NCBI GenBank assembly: GCA_032717465.1
Contig: CM064657.1
Location: 23,652,848-23,716,847, forward strand
Direction: 5' to 3'
Length of the DNA: 64,000 bases
From: Coenobita brevimanus
Taxonomy: Eukaryota; Arthropoda; Malacostraca; Decapoda; Coenobitidae
The stretch's first letter is position 1; every line of letters starts with the position of its first letter. This document shows, piece by piece, positions 21,826 to 33,660 of this stretch. A program made the translations under genes and the position numbers. The notes below the pieces were generated by a model. The model was not told the origin of the DNA. It worked only from the letters and a program-made list of their open reading frames with translations, and ran no database searches.

Positions 21826-22490
21826 TCACAGTTTCATATCCATATAATATAAAAGAGCCGCGTTGTTTGTTTGTTTATCCTTCAGTCACGCCAAAACCAT
21901 GGGCCAGAGACCTCCAGACCCATAAATATATTAGGAATCAGGGTGACCCAAGGATGGTTTGGGAGGGAATCAAAATTCAGATTGGGTAATTCGACGTCAC
22001 CAGTAAAGTTTTTACCTTTTTGGCCCGGGCAACGCCGGGTACCCTTGCAGCCCAATTTTTGACAAGGAGACTCATATGACCGCAAGTTCGGACATGGCTA
22101 TGTAAGGTTGGCCTTTGAGGTCACTGGTCGGGGTCATTTGAGGTCACAGGCAAGCCACGCTCGAACGACTGGACCCAGCAGCCCAATTTTTGGCATGAAG
22201 ACTCACATTACCTCCAGTTTGGACTTAGGCTATATGAAGTTGACCTCCGAGGTCATTTGAGGTCACCGGTCGGAGGTCACTTGAGGTCACCGGTAATAGT
22301 AACTAAGTGCAAACAAATACTGTGCGTTGGTCTGCGAAAGCTGAAATAGAAAGTTCCTGGACCTCTTATAATCCCTCTTCAAAAGCACAAGAAGTACATG
22401 GTCTTTCTGGAGTAGAAAGAAAGATCGAACTGCAACAAATAGGATTAGAGTGTTCACCTTTTTGGCCCGGCAACGCTGGGTACCCCTGCA
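21826..22490 (+). mobile_element. Helitron-like non-autonomous element(s)
   Basis: Begins TCATATCCATATAATATAAA followed by GTTTGTTTGTTTATCC, the usual look of a non-autonomous Helitron 5' end. GGCCCGGGCAACGCCGGGTA (22021), a hairpin often seen at Helitron-like 3' ends, occurs again in altered form at 22463. Between them is a tandem duplication of about 138 bp (22046 and 22184) starting AGCCCAATTTTTG. There is no Rep/helicase ORF. The assignment rests on end patterns only. Confidence 0.45.
22118..22289 (+). promoter_or_regulatory. Array of AGGTCA half-sites, three as DR4
   Basis: AGGTCA or GGGTCA occurs at 22118, 22131, 22141, 22250, 22260, 22274 and 22284. Three pairs are direct repeats with a 4-base spacer (22131/22141, 22250/22260, 22274/22284), and TGACCT at 22241 makes an everted pair with 22250. 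DR4 is a binding arrangement for nuclear receptor heterodimers. Function here is unproven. Confidence 0.4.
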
Positions 22491-22498
22491 GAATAAAT

Positions 22499-22501
<3 letters not shown>

Positions 22502-22532
<31 letters not shown>
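22502..22532. repeat. (CT)n microsatellite
   Basis: About 15 CT units. Confidence 0.93.
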
Positions 22533-22534
<2 letters not shown>

Positions 22535-23429
22535 GTATATATACTCAGCACATCAGTGCAGGAACTGAGCACGGTATATAAGACAGTTGAGTGGGGCAGT
22601 GGGTGATACAGTTCTCGTTTAACTGAAATACGTAATTCGTGTTGTTGTGATGATGTTTATATTTTCAGTCTGGTGACATATTTTGCTCTCGCTACAAGAC
22701 GTTTTCTTAGAGTCGACGGGTAGTGAAGGGTTTTGAAACCAACTCTGTTATCCTCTGGTGGTACGAGTTAATGTCCCAGAAAAAAATATAATTATCTTGA
22801 GGTATTAAGAACCAAACAAAAATTACTTACAGGGGTAAGATGGTTAATATATAGATTGTCACTGTGGAAGTAACTCGGAGCAGGGTAGGTACCAGGAGTC
22901 TTGGGTAATGTATTTTTTAATGAAGTGCTGCTCATTTTGGTTCAGTCATGGCATCTTCATTAAGGAGAGAAGGAAGAGATGTACAAAAATATCGTGTCAG
23001 AAAAGCTATTGTGAAGTCTGTAATTTGGTATCCACTTGCCGGTTTTTGACTCCTCATGTTGTCTATCCTGTGTCTGGGATTGGAAACCCATACCGTGATG
23101 GGGTTTTAAAGTGGATGCTGGTAATATATCCCTTCACGCACTTATTATATGGTAGAACGCTGTCGGGTGTCGGTTCAGACCAGTACACACAAACACTGCC
23201 GTTTCAAAACTTTATTGTCATGTGCGTTACACTCACTACGGAGACAGCTTTTTCCTTAAGTTCTTCACAAACATGAGGAAGAATTAATTTCAGCTGCTAT
23301 CTTCCAAAGTGGACCTCTTATCTGCCGTTGCAGTTACAGCCATTCATTATGAAAGTGCACAGGGTTTTATGCACGTTTGGGATACCAGTTTGACACTGGT
23401 AGTTACTTGTGGAAGTTTTAAGGTTGCTT
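22533..23429. other. Mostly anonymous
   Basis: 22660-22735 has a weak MITE module (TCAGTCTGGTGACATA..GTAGTGAAGGGTTTTG). A 122-codon frame at 22908 has no motif I recognise. Confidence 0.45.
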
Positions 23430-23616
23430 TGGTGTAGATCTACAGCTCAGCCGAGAAATCATTGCTTGTTAGTTATAGATTGCATGTATCTGTCTGTCTG
23501 TCTCTGTTTGTAGATATCTCAAAAAGTTGTTGTCGGATTTTAAGGGAATCTACTAGATAGGTGGGAATTGGATCAAGGAAAAGTTGATCAGATGTTGAAA
23601 TGAATCCGGGTCCAGG
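23430..23616 (+). mobile_element. Non-autonomous element of the same class as 6045-6365
   Basis: TCTGTCTGTCTCTGTTTGTAG, ATATCTCAAAAAGTTGTTGTCGG, GTGGGAATTGGATCAAGGAA and AATCCGGGTCCAGG follow the order of that repeat class. It abuts the tetranucleotide tail of the next retrotransposon. Confidence 0.45.
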
Positions 23617-23639
23617 TCTATCTATCTATCTATCTATTG

Positions 23640-25702
23640 CCAGACGCCTCAATCCCGTTTGGGGTGGCCACAAACAAATCGCCTCCAAGTCGTCCTGTCC
23701 CCCGCCATTTCACTGCCCTGCTCCCAACTCACACTCCCCTCTCTCATATACCTCTCCATCCATCCCTTCATCTCATCCTCGGCCTCCCCCTCCCTCTTCC
23801 CCCCTCCACCTCACTCACATACACTGTCTTCGTCAGTCTTTCACCCTCCATCCTCTCCACATGGCCAAACCACCTCAGTGTGTTCCTCATAACGCTTCCT
23901 ATTACATCCACATCAACACCACAACGCTCCTTTATATCCTCATTCGTCAGCCTGTCTCTCCATGTGACTCCACAGGCTCCTCTTAAATAACTCATTTCCA
24001 CTGCTCTCACTCTTGACTTGTGTCCATCCAACAACGTCCAAGCTTCACTTCCATACGTTAGAGTTGGTATCACAATACTGTCATGTAGTAACTTTTTCAC
24101 TTCCATGCTCACTTCCCTGTTTCTTATCACTGCTTTCAAAGAACCAGCAACCTTTCTTCCCTGCTGTACCCTTTCAAGCACTTCACCCTCCAAACCTCCA
24201 TCCTTACTCATCACACTACCCAAGTACTTAAACGTACTCACATTTTCCAATTCCTCACCATCCAACCTCGCTGTACTTTCACTGACTTCACCTCTCTCAA
24301 AGACCATCACTTTACTCTTCCCTACATTCACCTTTAGATTCCGTTTCTTACACACTCTCCCAAACTCATCCATCAAGCCTTGCAGCTCCCCTTCGTCTTC
24401 ACTCAACAACACAGTATCATCTGCAAACAACAGTACAGGGAGTTTCCAAACACTATCCTTTCTCACCAGGGCCACTCAGACATCCACTACCCTACCTTGT
24501 ACCTCTTTTATTACCCCATCCATGTACAGATTGAACAACCATGGAGACATGACACATCCCTGTTTCAACCCAACTTTCAAAGAGAAAAATTCACTTAGTT
24601 CACCATTCACACGCACTGCAGCCTTCGCACCATCGTACATACTCTTCACAGCATTCAACAACTTCCCATCTACTCCATATATTCTTAACACTTTCCACAA
24701 TCCTTGTCTATCCACCCTGTCATATGCTTTCTCCAAATCCATGAAGGCCGCATACACCTTCTTTCCCTTCTCTAGAAACTTTTCCACTAAAGATCTATGA
24801 ATGAATATCTGATCTACACAACCTCTTCCCTTCCTAAAACCTCCCTGTTCTTCTCCAACTAATTTCTCTGTTCTTTCTTTAACTCTGTCAATAAGTATCC
24901 TACCATACACTTTTCCTATTATACTAAGAAGACAAATGCCCCTATGATTACCACACACTTCTTTTTCCCCTTTTCCTTTGTACAAGGGAATAATTGTACC
25001 TGACTTCCAATCCTCCGGGACTCTACCTTCCTCCCAGGCCAATCTGCACAGCTTCCACATCCATTCTACTACTATCTCTCCCCCATGCTTCAGCATTTCA
25101 CCACACACTCCATCAATTCCTGGGGCTTTCCCCGATTTAACTTTCTTCATTACTTCCTCAACTTCTACCCTACTGATTTCTTCCTGTCTTCTCACCTCCC
25201 TCCTTTTCCCAGCCATTCCCCAGCCACTTATACTCGCATTACTTCCATCCTCTATGTTCAACAAATCCTTAAAGTGTTCTCTCCATCTGCTCACTTTTTC
25301 TCCCTTCTCCACTAGTAATCTACCATTTTTATCTTTCACTCCCCTGCTAGCTTCACTTCCACCCTGTCTCACTCTTTTCACCTCTTTCCAGAACATTTTC
25401 TTACAGTCCCTCCACTTTACACTCAAATTCCTTCCAAATTCCTCATCCACTCTCTTCTTACTCTCTCTTACTAATCTTTTCACCTCTCTCTTTCTTTCTA
25501 CATGTAACTCTCTCTTCCGCCTCTCAACTTCTTCCACGCCCCTATTTCTCATCCATTCATTGTATGCTTTCTTCTTTTGTGCCACAGCCTGTTTCACCTC
25601 TTCAGTCCACCACGCTGTTCCTTGCACCCCCCTCCGTCTTCTCTTCCTTCCACACACCACATCACATGCTGCACATATTTCTTCTGTAAATATCCTACAC
25701 AC
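23640..25702 (-). pseudogene. Reverse transcriptase of RTE-like copy A
   Basis: RT blocks in order: SGKAPGIDGVCGEML, PLYKGKGEKEVCGNHRGICL, QGGFRKGRGCVDQIF, AFMDLEKAYDRVDR (first catalytic Asp), GLKQGCVMSPWLF, LLFADDTVLL (FADD), then GSEAWTL and GACGVTWRDRL of the thumb/C-terminal region. Lesions: a GT-repeat expansion shifts the frame near 25700, TGA at 24476-24478 stands where copy B has Gly, and TGA replaces Trp in the phrase RPRMRW near 23768. With the two endonuclease lesions, five changes separate it from an open frame. Confidence 0.9.
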
Positions 25703-25722
25703 ACACCTTCCACGTCTCCCAT

Positions 25723-26732
25723 CTACTCCAATTCATATTTGCCCAATCGTTCCTCCACTTCTCTCTTATACTCTGCCATTTTCTCATCCTCTTGTAACCT
25801 TTCCACTCTCCTTGCAACTACTCCTTCCTCTCGTCTTTCCCTTCTTCTATTCCTCCGTCTTACTTGAATTCTAATTCTGGCCACCACCAAGTAGTGGTCA
25901 GAAAGTCCACTCCCCCAACCTCTATAAACTCTTGCATCCATTACACATCTTCGCTTCCTTTCATCCACGCACACATAATCAATCATTGCCTTCCTTTCAT
26001 TCAATTCACCACCCACCCTTCTCATCACTCGCCATGTATATCTGTGGATCATTTTATGCCTGAAGAGGGTATTGGCTATCACCAACCCCCTCCCAGCACA
26101 AATGTCCACTAACGCACTCCCATTCTCATCTATCTCAGCAGGCACACCCCACTCACCAACTATTCCATCCACCTTCACATTCACATTCCCAACTTTACCA
26201 TTCATATCACCAATCAAAAACACTCTCTCATTCCTTCCAAACTTATCCATGCACACTTCTACATTTGTCCAGAACTCTTCTCTCACTCTTCTAGCACGAT
26301 CTTGCGTTGGTGCATACACACAAACAATCGCCCACATTTGTATTCCAACTTTCAACTTTACCCACACAATCCTTGACCCAACTGATCCATACTGTCTTAT
26401 GCTCCTCTTCCATCTTTTACTCACAACTATACATACTCCTTCCTTTGCCCTCTCATTCTCACCTACTCCTGCACATATACCCCATCCATACTCCCATTCT
26501 CTCACACTTTCTCCTCTCCATTTTGTTTCAGTTATTCCACATACATCCAATTTTTCGCACCCTCAAGCACCTGGACAATCTCTCTCTCTTTCACCTCATC
26601 ATTCGGTCCCCTTACATTCCACGTTCCGATAACCATGTCCTTTGTCCGGTCCTTGGTCGTCATCGTTTGGTCAGTCCTTGTCCGAGGCTTATTGTTTGTT
26701 TTTTTAGTTAGTTGTTTTCCGGGGAGGGGCAC
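25723..26732 (-). pseudogene. Endonuclease domain of RTE-like copy A
   Basis: Motifs in order on the minus strand are IGTWNVRG, CGITETKW, IGDMNGKVG, IDYVCVDERK and GLSDHYLVVARI, so all the EEP catalytic residues are present. The first 66 codons and the rest lie in different frames because of one surplus A in the run near 26556. The domain ends at a TAG at 25723, where copy B has a Gln codon in the phrase YELEQM. Apart from these lesions the domain looks young. Its normal task is to nick target DNA. Confidence 0.88.
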
Positions 26733-26750
26733 TAACCCTCCGCCAACCCT

Positions 26751-26823
26751 TTTAGTCGCCTTTTACGACAAGCAGGGATACTGGGGGAGTATTCTTGAAA
26801 AAAAAAAAAAACTACCCCCAGGG
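26751..26823 (-). promoter_or_regulatory. Structured 5' leader, second family
   Basis: Minus strand: CTGGGGG pairs with CCCCCAG across a loop containing a T run. This is followed by AGTATCCCTGCTTGTCGTAA and AAGGCGACTAAAAGGG. It is the same module as at 1690-1620 and 2600-2670, although the protein-coding parts of the two families are clearly different. Confidence 0.55.
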
Positions 26824-27199
26824 TATATATATGCGATCTCTGAGAATCGGTAACATGGTAGAACAAGACTATAGAATTAATTAATTGGATATTTGAGACC
26901 GTAAAAATATTCCTCTGGTAGTAAAGAGCAATTACAAAAGTAAATCTTCAGTTTAATTGCTGTTGGCGGAGATAAGCGCTTTATGAGTGCTTTCTGGTTC
27001 ACAGTTGCTTTCTCTCTTGTGCCCTCTCACCCATTGCGATCCCCAGACTTTGTGAAATTTAAAATAAGCACCTTTCCTCCTCGTTTTTGTTCTTTCCCCT
27101 CCTCTCGCTTCCTCGGCTTCCTGTGTGTACTCGTATATCCTGTTTATCAGTCCATCACTCATTCTTCCCTATGTTCTTACCTCTTTAACACGCCCTGCT
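26824..27199. other. Anonymous sequence
   Basis: Possibly the far end of the decayed RT relic that follows on the minus strand; no motif is visible. Confidence 0.4.
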
Positions 27200-27690
27200 C
27201 AGGCCTTATCTGTCATTCAGCGTTTGCATATACACCTCACCCGTACTTTGTTTTTCAGTACTCTGTCCAACCATCTCACCCACATATAGACCGTACTTCA
27301 TGATTTTCAGCACTTCCACTTTTTTCCGGTCCCTAGTGTTTGTGTTGCATGTGTAACATCCATATAGCACAATGGCCTCCACACTGCCATCATACACCAT
27401 TATTCGCCATTCACCTGCTCCTTCGTATATTTTTTTTCCTCTTTCTCCCGTAGTTTTAGGTCCGCGTGCTCCAAATATTGTTTGTCAACCATCAAAGTCA
27501 TGGATCATTTCTCTTCCTTCAAACCGGTGCTGATATCATTCTTCTCCTCCCTCTTACTGCCACTTTCATTTTTGTATTATTATTTTTTTTTTTCAATTAC
27601 CTCCTCCCCGAACCTCTTCCTGATTTACACAACAACTTAATTTCATCTTCTGAATCAAGACCAGTGTATCAGCTGCAAACAATGGTGATT
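27200..27690 (-). pseudogene. Heavily decayed non-LTR RT C-terminal relic
   Basis: On the minus strand, ADTLVLIQKMKLSCCVNQ near 27650 resembles the FADD block and what follows it. SVEAIVLYGCYTCNTNTRDR and KKVEVLKIM near 27300-27390 resemble the YGSE-W..R.. region near the RT C-terminus. Many stops and shifts lie between. It differs from copies A and B, so it stems from a third, older family or insertion. Confidence 0.5.
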
Positions 27691-27726
27691 CTCCACGTAT
27701 CACGTACACATGCATCCCCAGCACCC

Positions 27727-27764
<38 letters not shown>

Positions 27765-27765
27765 C

Positions 27766-27798
<33 letters not shown>
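27727..27798. repeat. Compound (GT)n(GA)n microsatellite
   Basis: GT run, the bridge ATCTG, then a GA run. Confidence 0.95.
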
Positions 27799-27801
<3 letters not shown>

Positions 27802-28178
27802 TGTTAAGTGACAAGAGGAACCAGGGTATGGTATGGTATTACGGGCCGTGTTTTAATAGGCGTAGGAGGCTCCTGGGTACCTCTTTCATGGCGATTTATT
27901 TTGCATATCGTACATAAATGTAGTTGCAACTAAAGGGCTGTCATAAGCCTCCCTCTGCCGTGCACTCCATAGCATGCACAGCCGTATTTCGAGTTGGCCT
28001 CGGGGATTTAATAACCGCCTGTTTCCCAGTGATTTATTATGCAAATTATTAATATCACTCATTTATGTTGCTAAACTTTCGGTATGATACAGATACACTC
28101 AACACTGAGAACGCAAGGTGCAAGAGGAAAAATAAAGCGCGTAGAAAGACGTACTACAAAGTCTTAATGATGCTAACA
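27799..28178. other. Anonymous sequence
   Basis: Nothing recognised up to the gap. Confidence 0.5.
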
Positions 28179-28278
28179 NNNNNNNNNNNNNNNNNNNNNN
28201 NNNNNNNNNNNNNNNNNNNNNNNNNNNNNNNNNNNNNNNNNNNNNNNNNNNNNNNNNNNNNNNNNNNNNNNNNNNNNN
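28179..28278. other. Assembly gap (100 N)
   Basis: Exactly 100 N bases, a usual placeholder for a gap of unknown size. Reading frames drawn through it are meaningless, and order across it depends on scaffolding. Confidence 1.
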
Positions 28279-28690
28279 TGAAATAATGTAGTCTACACTT
28301 GAAGTAATCTTTTTTTTTTTTTTTAACAACTTAAGAATGCAAAAAATATTGTAATATAAACAAGTGAAATATTGAAGACCTGTAATGCCCAGATTCATTT
28401 CATATCCTGGTACTTCTTCAAGCCATCACCAGCATTCATAGGAACTTCTGTATATTGCAGATATTTTAATGAGTAGTGAAGTAACGATGTTGAGTGTGGC
28501 AGCAGTGAAGGATGTGGTTTGATGGGTGAGTGTATGAGTGAGTGAATGAGTGCGTATGAGGGTGAGGTAGCGTGCCTGCTTGCTAATATGATGTTTCCCT
28601 TCCCCAGGTATGTCGTTCACACCCACAACCTCCACCGTCTCTGCCATTCAGGGTGACCGTGACATCCAGCACTGGCCACCTCATCCTCGT
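28279..28690. other. Anonymous sequence
   Basis: Includes a GAGTGAGTGAATGAGTGCG stretch near 28535; otherwise nothing recognised. Confidence 0.5.
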
Positions 28691-28880
28691 CCCTACCATG
28701 ACATTTTACAATTAATTCATGCTACCACCAGAAGATTTCATTCAGCTGAGAGAGACTTCTGGTAGTGGAAGAGTTAAAATGCTTTACAAGCCCTTGATTA
28801 CTAGAGATCTCTCTTAGATAAAATATAAAATCGTATCAGTAGCTAGAAAAATGTCATCATACTGAAGGGGTTAAGGTACG
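28691..28880. mobile_element. Two palindromic MITE modules
   Basis: 28695-28775: CCATGACATTTTACAATTAA, CCACCAGAAGATTTCATTCAG, TGGTAGTGGAAGAGTTAA. 28790-28876: ACTAGAGATCTCTCTTAGAT to AATGTCATCATACTGAAGGG and GTTAA, in the opposite sense. Confidence 0.55.
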
Positions 28881-29267
28881 TTTATACCGTAAGTTTTCAG
28901 CCTTAATTTTCTTAAAACTTGGAGAGTGGTGTATGCATGTCTACATTTCAAAAGATGATACATGAAACATTTGGGACATTAGATGTGCTTAGCTTCCTTG
29001 CCACACCTCAGACCCGCTTAAGCAGCCACGTAGACAAGCTACGCATGGTTTTTATCATCTCTTCATTGTTTCCAGAGATGATCGTCAGACTTTTGGAGCT
29101 TGCCCGTGCCTTTGCCCTGTCAACTTTGAGAACACAACCGTGGTGTTACTCGTGGTAGGTGAACCAAGGAGGATTACATATTATACAAAGGAGTTATTGT
29201 GATTGTGCGCTGGCATGAGGCACGTCCTGCCACCGCTCAGTTGTTGTCCAGATGCCCTCTTATCAGC

Positions 29268-29309
<42 letters not shown>

Positions 29310-30940
29310 GAAATTACGAAGAGGGAATAAAAAAAAAAAATTAAGGATATGGGTTGGTAAAGTGGATTAAAAGGAGATTAGGGGTGGGTTTCTTACATTT
29401 CTAGTTGGCCTCTAAGTGCAGTCCATGTCGTCAAAGAGGCTTCCCTCAGAATCTGCCGTTCAGCGCTGCTTGTGACGTCTTTGTGTTTATTATTTTAACT
29501 GTTGTTCCAGCGACGTGAATGTTTCGTATATCCCTCTGTAGCAGTTGGTGCTTGTTATAGATGACCACTTACCTGAGCCAGCCATATCGCCTGTGGAAAA
29601 TCACGTTCAACCTCTTGCCATAAACAGTTTATGATAGTTAATTTGAAATTGCCATAACAGCCATATGCGCCGTACATTCATTCGCAACATCAAGGGAAAA
29701 AGTTGGCTTGTCATAACTGCACGGTTGGCTGTTTGCTGGAAGAATACCAGAACCTCGTTTCAAATGTAGTCATGATCAAAAAGCTCATGAGGATAAAACC
29801 ATATTTATGAAGAGCCAGTATTAACTGCCGGCGTTTGAGCAGAGACTAACAGTGGCGCAAAGTATTCACAAACAGGTTCCATCATAAGCTTTGATTTGTT
29901 GGACATTAAAATCTACATTCACTGTCATTAAAGGTATTTAAGCTGAAGAAGCTATAGTTTATATGTTCTAACCTAACACTTTCCCATCCTCATTCAGCAG
30001 CTGATGACCAAGTTTAGTTGAGTGGGATGGTAGGTCAATTCGACTAGTAACCAGGTAGATAAATTTTTGCTTCACAGCCAAAGCTTATCGAATTTCATGC
30101 CAGCAGGATTTAGTATTTAAGTTGTGGAAGTAACACTGCTATGTCATGCAGAGCAACTACAGTGTTTTTATTTAATTTTATTTACTGTTTTTGTTTGTTT
30201 GTTTGTGTGTTTCGGGGGGGGGGGGGAATCACACCACCCAACACTTGAGTTGAAAAGCCGAGACATACCTCACACGGCACTAGATATTGAGTCGTGGGCG
30301 ATACACTTTTCTCCTTTGATTCATGTCCCCAGTGAGATCGACAAGCTGTGATTTGGGTCTTCCCAGCCGCTACCAGGTGAATGTGAGAATTTAAGATAGG
30401 ATGATTATGGTGATGATGATGATGATGTTCGCTGCTCAGTTATCGAGTCAAACCAATTCGAGTTATTGGCCTTAATCCAGGTAAATAATACATTAGCCCT
30501 CCTGATGCTGGGGGTGTCCTGCATGTGAATAGCAACACAATAATACCTTTAAGTGAAGAAACGGTCAGATGGTTCAGAGGAAGATGGCATTCATCCAGAC
30601 AGTTCTGACTGGATACTGTGTTACACTAGCATCGTGTACCCCAGTTCATATCAGTTTATCAGGAGAGTGTTGATATATCTGGATGCCATATGTAGTTGAA
30701 TCAGTAGTTAGCACTGGTTCCTGTAAAGATGACTCCGTGTTTATTATTTCTTACTGATAGCTAAAGATACAATATTTTATTATATGTTCAGCTTTTCTGT
30801 CATGCCTTGTTTCATAATAAATGTGACAAGTTCAAATTGCTTTGTGGAAAATGTGTGTTGTGTTTCCTGTCACCAGTTTTATCCACGTTTTAGGATGAGA
30901 CGATTGGCAAGGCACAACCCACGCCACTGTACGCCTTTGC
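28881..30940. other. Anonymous sequence, about 2 kb
   Basis: A T run at 29272-29306, a GATGATGATGATGAT run at 30412 and a G run at 30216-30227. I see no exon-like frame, repeat family or RNA gene. Confidence 0.5.
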
Positions 30941-31219
30941 ACCCGATATTTTAAACTTTATTCTTACAACTGCCAGACAATTTCATTTACCCTAAGGGTC
31001 AGTTTTTGAGCGGGCGGGGGTTGTACTGATGGAGCGCGCACCTGTTTTGAATAAATACGTCTATGATAATGTGCTCAAAAGGAAAAAGACATCATTGCGG
31101 TGAAGGAATTACTGTAATAGAGTATGTAATCGTCTTACCTTACTCTGTTCGTGACCCTAATAACAATGGAGATCTTTCCTGGGGTGAATCAAAACGTCTT
31201 CCAGCAGCAAAAAATCAAC
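30941..31219. other. MITE fragments in anonymous sequence
   Basis: 30950-31030 (TTCTTACAACTGCCAGACAA, TTTCATTTACCC) and 31165-31200 (GGGTGAATCAAAACGTCTTCC) are weak modules of the palindromic MITE family. Confidence 0.4.
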
Positions 31220-31575
31220 TCGCAAGCCCTCCTTGAGCGTATACCTCAGCCAACGCCAGTATAATATTAGATTTATATACCATCCCTCTCCCAGCGTCGT
31301 TGGTGGAGGTAATCAATTCTACGGTCTTAGTCCGCCTTATTTTACAGAATCAGAGAAGGTATACCTCCACGGGTGACAACAAAATATTTATTCCTACATT
31401 CGGATCCGCAGCCACTGCAAAATCTAATTAACTCATCCTTGACCTAGGGCCCCCCATATCCACAAGATTTCGTTGAAATTGGATAACTTTTTGAGATATA
31501 TTGTGCACAAACCAACAAGCAAACAAACACGGGTGAACACATTACTTCCTCCAACTTCGTTGTCGGAGGTAATGA
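31220..31575 (-). mobile_element. Non-autonomous element of the same class as 6045-6365, inverted
   Basis: Read on the minus strand: ATTACCTCCGACAACGAAGT, GTTTGTTTGCTTGTTGG, ATATCTCAAAAAGTTATCC and AATTTCAACGAAATC, matching the order in the 6-kb copy. A second CCTCCACCAACGACG-like end at 31300 suggests a doubled terminus. Confidence 0.5.
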
Positions 31576-32745
31576 ACGACGTGAAGCTTCTCAGAATGGC
31601 ATTAAAAGATTGTTTCTAATCTCATGAGCATGAGATTTGTCTTGAATTCATCCATCCATCCATCCATCCATCATCCAATCCTACGTTGCCCCAGGAGAAG
31701 CTAAGGAGCCCGGGGGTAGGCAAGTTGGTTCTGACATTTAAAATGAGTGACCAGCCTCACTCATCCCTGAGTGGCATAACATGAGCAATTTTATCTTCTT
31801 GAATGTTAAGAAAAAAAAGTCTGGGGTTAGCAAGACTAAATAAAACAACGTCACGGTGCTGGGAAGGTTAATGGAAGTACTACCTAATCCCTTCATAAGC
31901 TGAGCAAAAACGCTTGGCGGTAGCAAGACGTCCTTGCACTCAGAGGGGTTCACTTGCTCTTAGATGCCTCCATTCTTTTTCGTTTCCCTTATATCTCCGT
32001 CTCCCTCTTTTCCTCGTGGCACGTACGTACATACAGTCCGTTCTTGCCCCGGTTTATTCTTTCTTATAATTGCCATTTCTCATTTTGCATCTCACTCTTA
32101 CTTTTCTTCCCGTTTGTATTTTCTCCAGTCCTTGTATTTTTCATATTCTTTACCTTCTCTTCATAAGTCCTCTTTTATAGTCTACACTGATTAAAATCTG
32201 TTTCTTTTTTACCCTTTGTTTTCATATTTTTCATCGGTTGTATTATCTCCTTCATATTGTACTCTCATTTTATATTGAATTCTATTTTGTTCATATTCTC
32301 AAGTTATTTTTATTCTTTTCTCTCCCCCATTCCTGCCTCTTTCCTTCTTCCCCCTCCTTCCCCTCATGCCACACCGCCATTTCCCCGGCCACCAATATAC
32401 TGTTTTCATCCCCTTCTCTCGCTGTGTTCTTTGTCTATATTTTCTGTTCATAATATGCTCCAATTAGATGTTCCTTTCATGGTATTTTCCGTTTGTTTAC
32501 TCTTATTTCTTCCCTTCCCCACCCTCTCGCAACACGAAACCTCTTCCCTCCTCCCGCCCTCCTCTCTTCTGTTTCTTAGCCTTCTCTTTCTCAGTTCATT
32601 TTCATGGTAGTATTCTTGTATATTTCCCCTTTCTTCATACAGTTTGATTTGGTTTCCCAGTCACATTCTTACTTATTTTTATTTCTTTTCTCCTTCTTTA
32701 TTGCCTCATGGTTTTGTCCCCACCCTCCCTATTACTCTGCGCACC
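31576..32745. other. Anonymous, T/C-rich to the right
   Basis: A (CCAT)n run at 31650-31672. 31970-32745 is T- and C-rich without a period. Hydrophobic frames across it reflect composition, not membrane proteins. Confidence 0.5.
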
Positions 32746-32747
32746 CC

Positions 32748-33290
32748 TTCCTCAGCACCACCCCTCCCCGTCCACAGCACCACCCCTCCCCGTCCACAGC
32801 ACCACCCCTCCCCGTCCACAGCACCACCCCTCCCCGTCCACAGCACCACCCCTCCCAGTCCACAGCACCACCACTCCCCCTCCACAGCACCGCCCCTCCC
32901 CCTCCACAGCACCGCCCCTCCCCTTCCCCAGCATCACCCCTCCCCTTCTGCAGCACCACCTCACCTCTTCCTTAGCATCATCCCTCCCCTTCCTCAGCAC
33001 CACCCCTCCCCGTCCACAGCACCACCCCTCCCAGTCCACAGCACCACCCCTCCCCCTCCACAACACCACCCCTCCCCCTCCACAACACTACCCTTCCCCT
33101 TCCTCAGCACCACCCTTCCCCTTCCTCAGCACCACCCCTCCCCATCCTCAGCACCACCCCTCCCCATCCACAGCACCACCCCTCCCAGTCCACAGCACCA
33201 CCCCACTTCTTCCTCAGCACCACCACACCTCCTCCTCAGCATCACCCCACCCCTTCCTCAGCACCACTCGTCCCAGTACCTCAGCATCAG
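32748..33290. repeat. 22-bp minisatellite, about 24 copies
   Basis: The unit is CAGCACCACCCCTCCCCGTC plus CA. Variants replace CCGTCCA by CTTCCT or CCTCCA in runs. The unit has no stop codon in any plus frame, so all three frames stay open across the array. The Pro/His/Ser/Thr products are artefacts. Confidence 0.93.
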
Positions 33291-33660
33291 TCATCCTTCC
33301 TCAGCGCTCCATATTATTACTAATTACTATTTAATCTTCTCCATTTTAGTCACTGGTTATAAATTTTCCTTGTATAGTTTTTCTACATGCTTAGTTTTTT
33401 TTTCCCTTCGTGTTTATTCTGTCCTCTCACCATGCCCAGCCTCTCCCCACCTCCCCTCCAGTAACCCCACCAGCAAGCACAGCTGCCGCTCTAAAACCCG
33501 GGCAACACAGCATCGCCGCAAATGTAGAGAGTCTTGTGTTTTGAAGCACTAAATGAGAATCCAGTCACGCCTGGCGATCTAAGCAGGGGCGGCGGAAGAG
33601 GACGAGGCTTGACGGGCCCTGCAGCACCACCCAACCAGCCGTAAAGAGCCGTTCCTGGCC
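33291..33660. other. Anonymous sequence
   Basis: Nothing recognised. Confidence 0.5.

Larger units (their letters stand above)
23617..26823 (-). mobile_element. Near full-length RTE-like non-LTR retrotransposon, copy A
   Basis: Minus strand, about 3.2 kb: structured leader (26823-26751), a second conserved leader segment GGTTGGCGGAGGGTTAGTGC, endonuclease, RT, and a 3' end closed by a (TAGA)n tail (23617-23638) instead of poly(A). Short-repeat tails are typical of RTE-type elements. Copy B (49.1-51.4 kb) has the same 3' end and a similar tail. RTE placement rests on motif resemblance, not a tree. Confidence 0.85.

Noticed and set aside
24018..26632. Large plus-strand Ser/Pro/Leu ORFs opposite the RTE-like element
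   Set aside because: Antisense shadows of the RT and endonuclease, whose motifs are clear on the minus strand.
28065..28398. ORFs crossing 28179-28278
   Set aside because: They run through the 100-N assembly gap.
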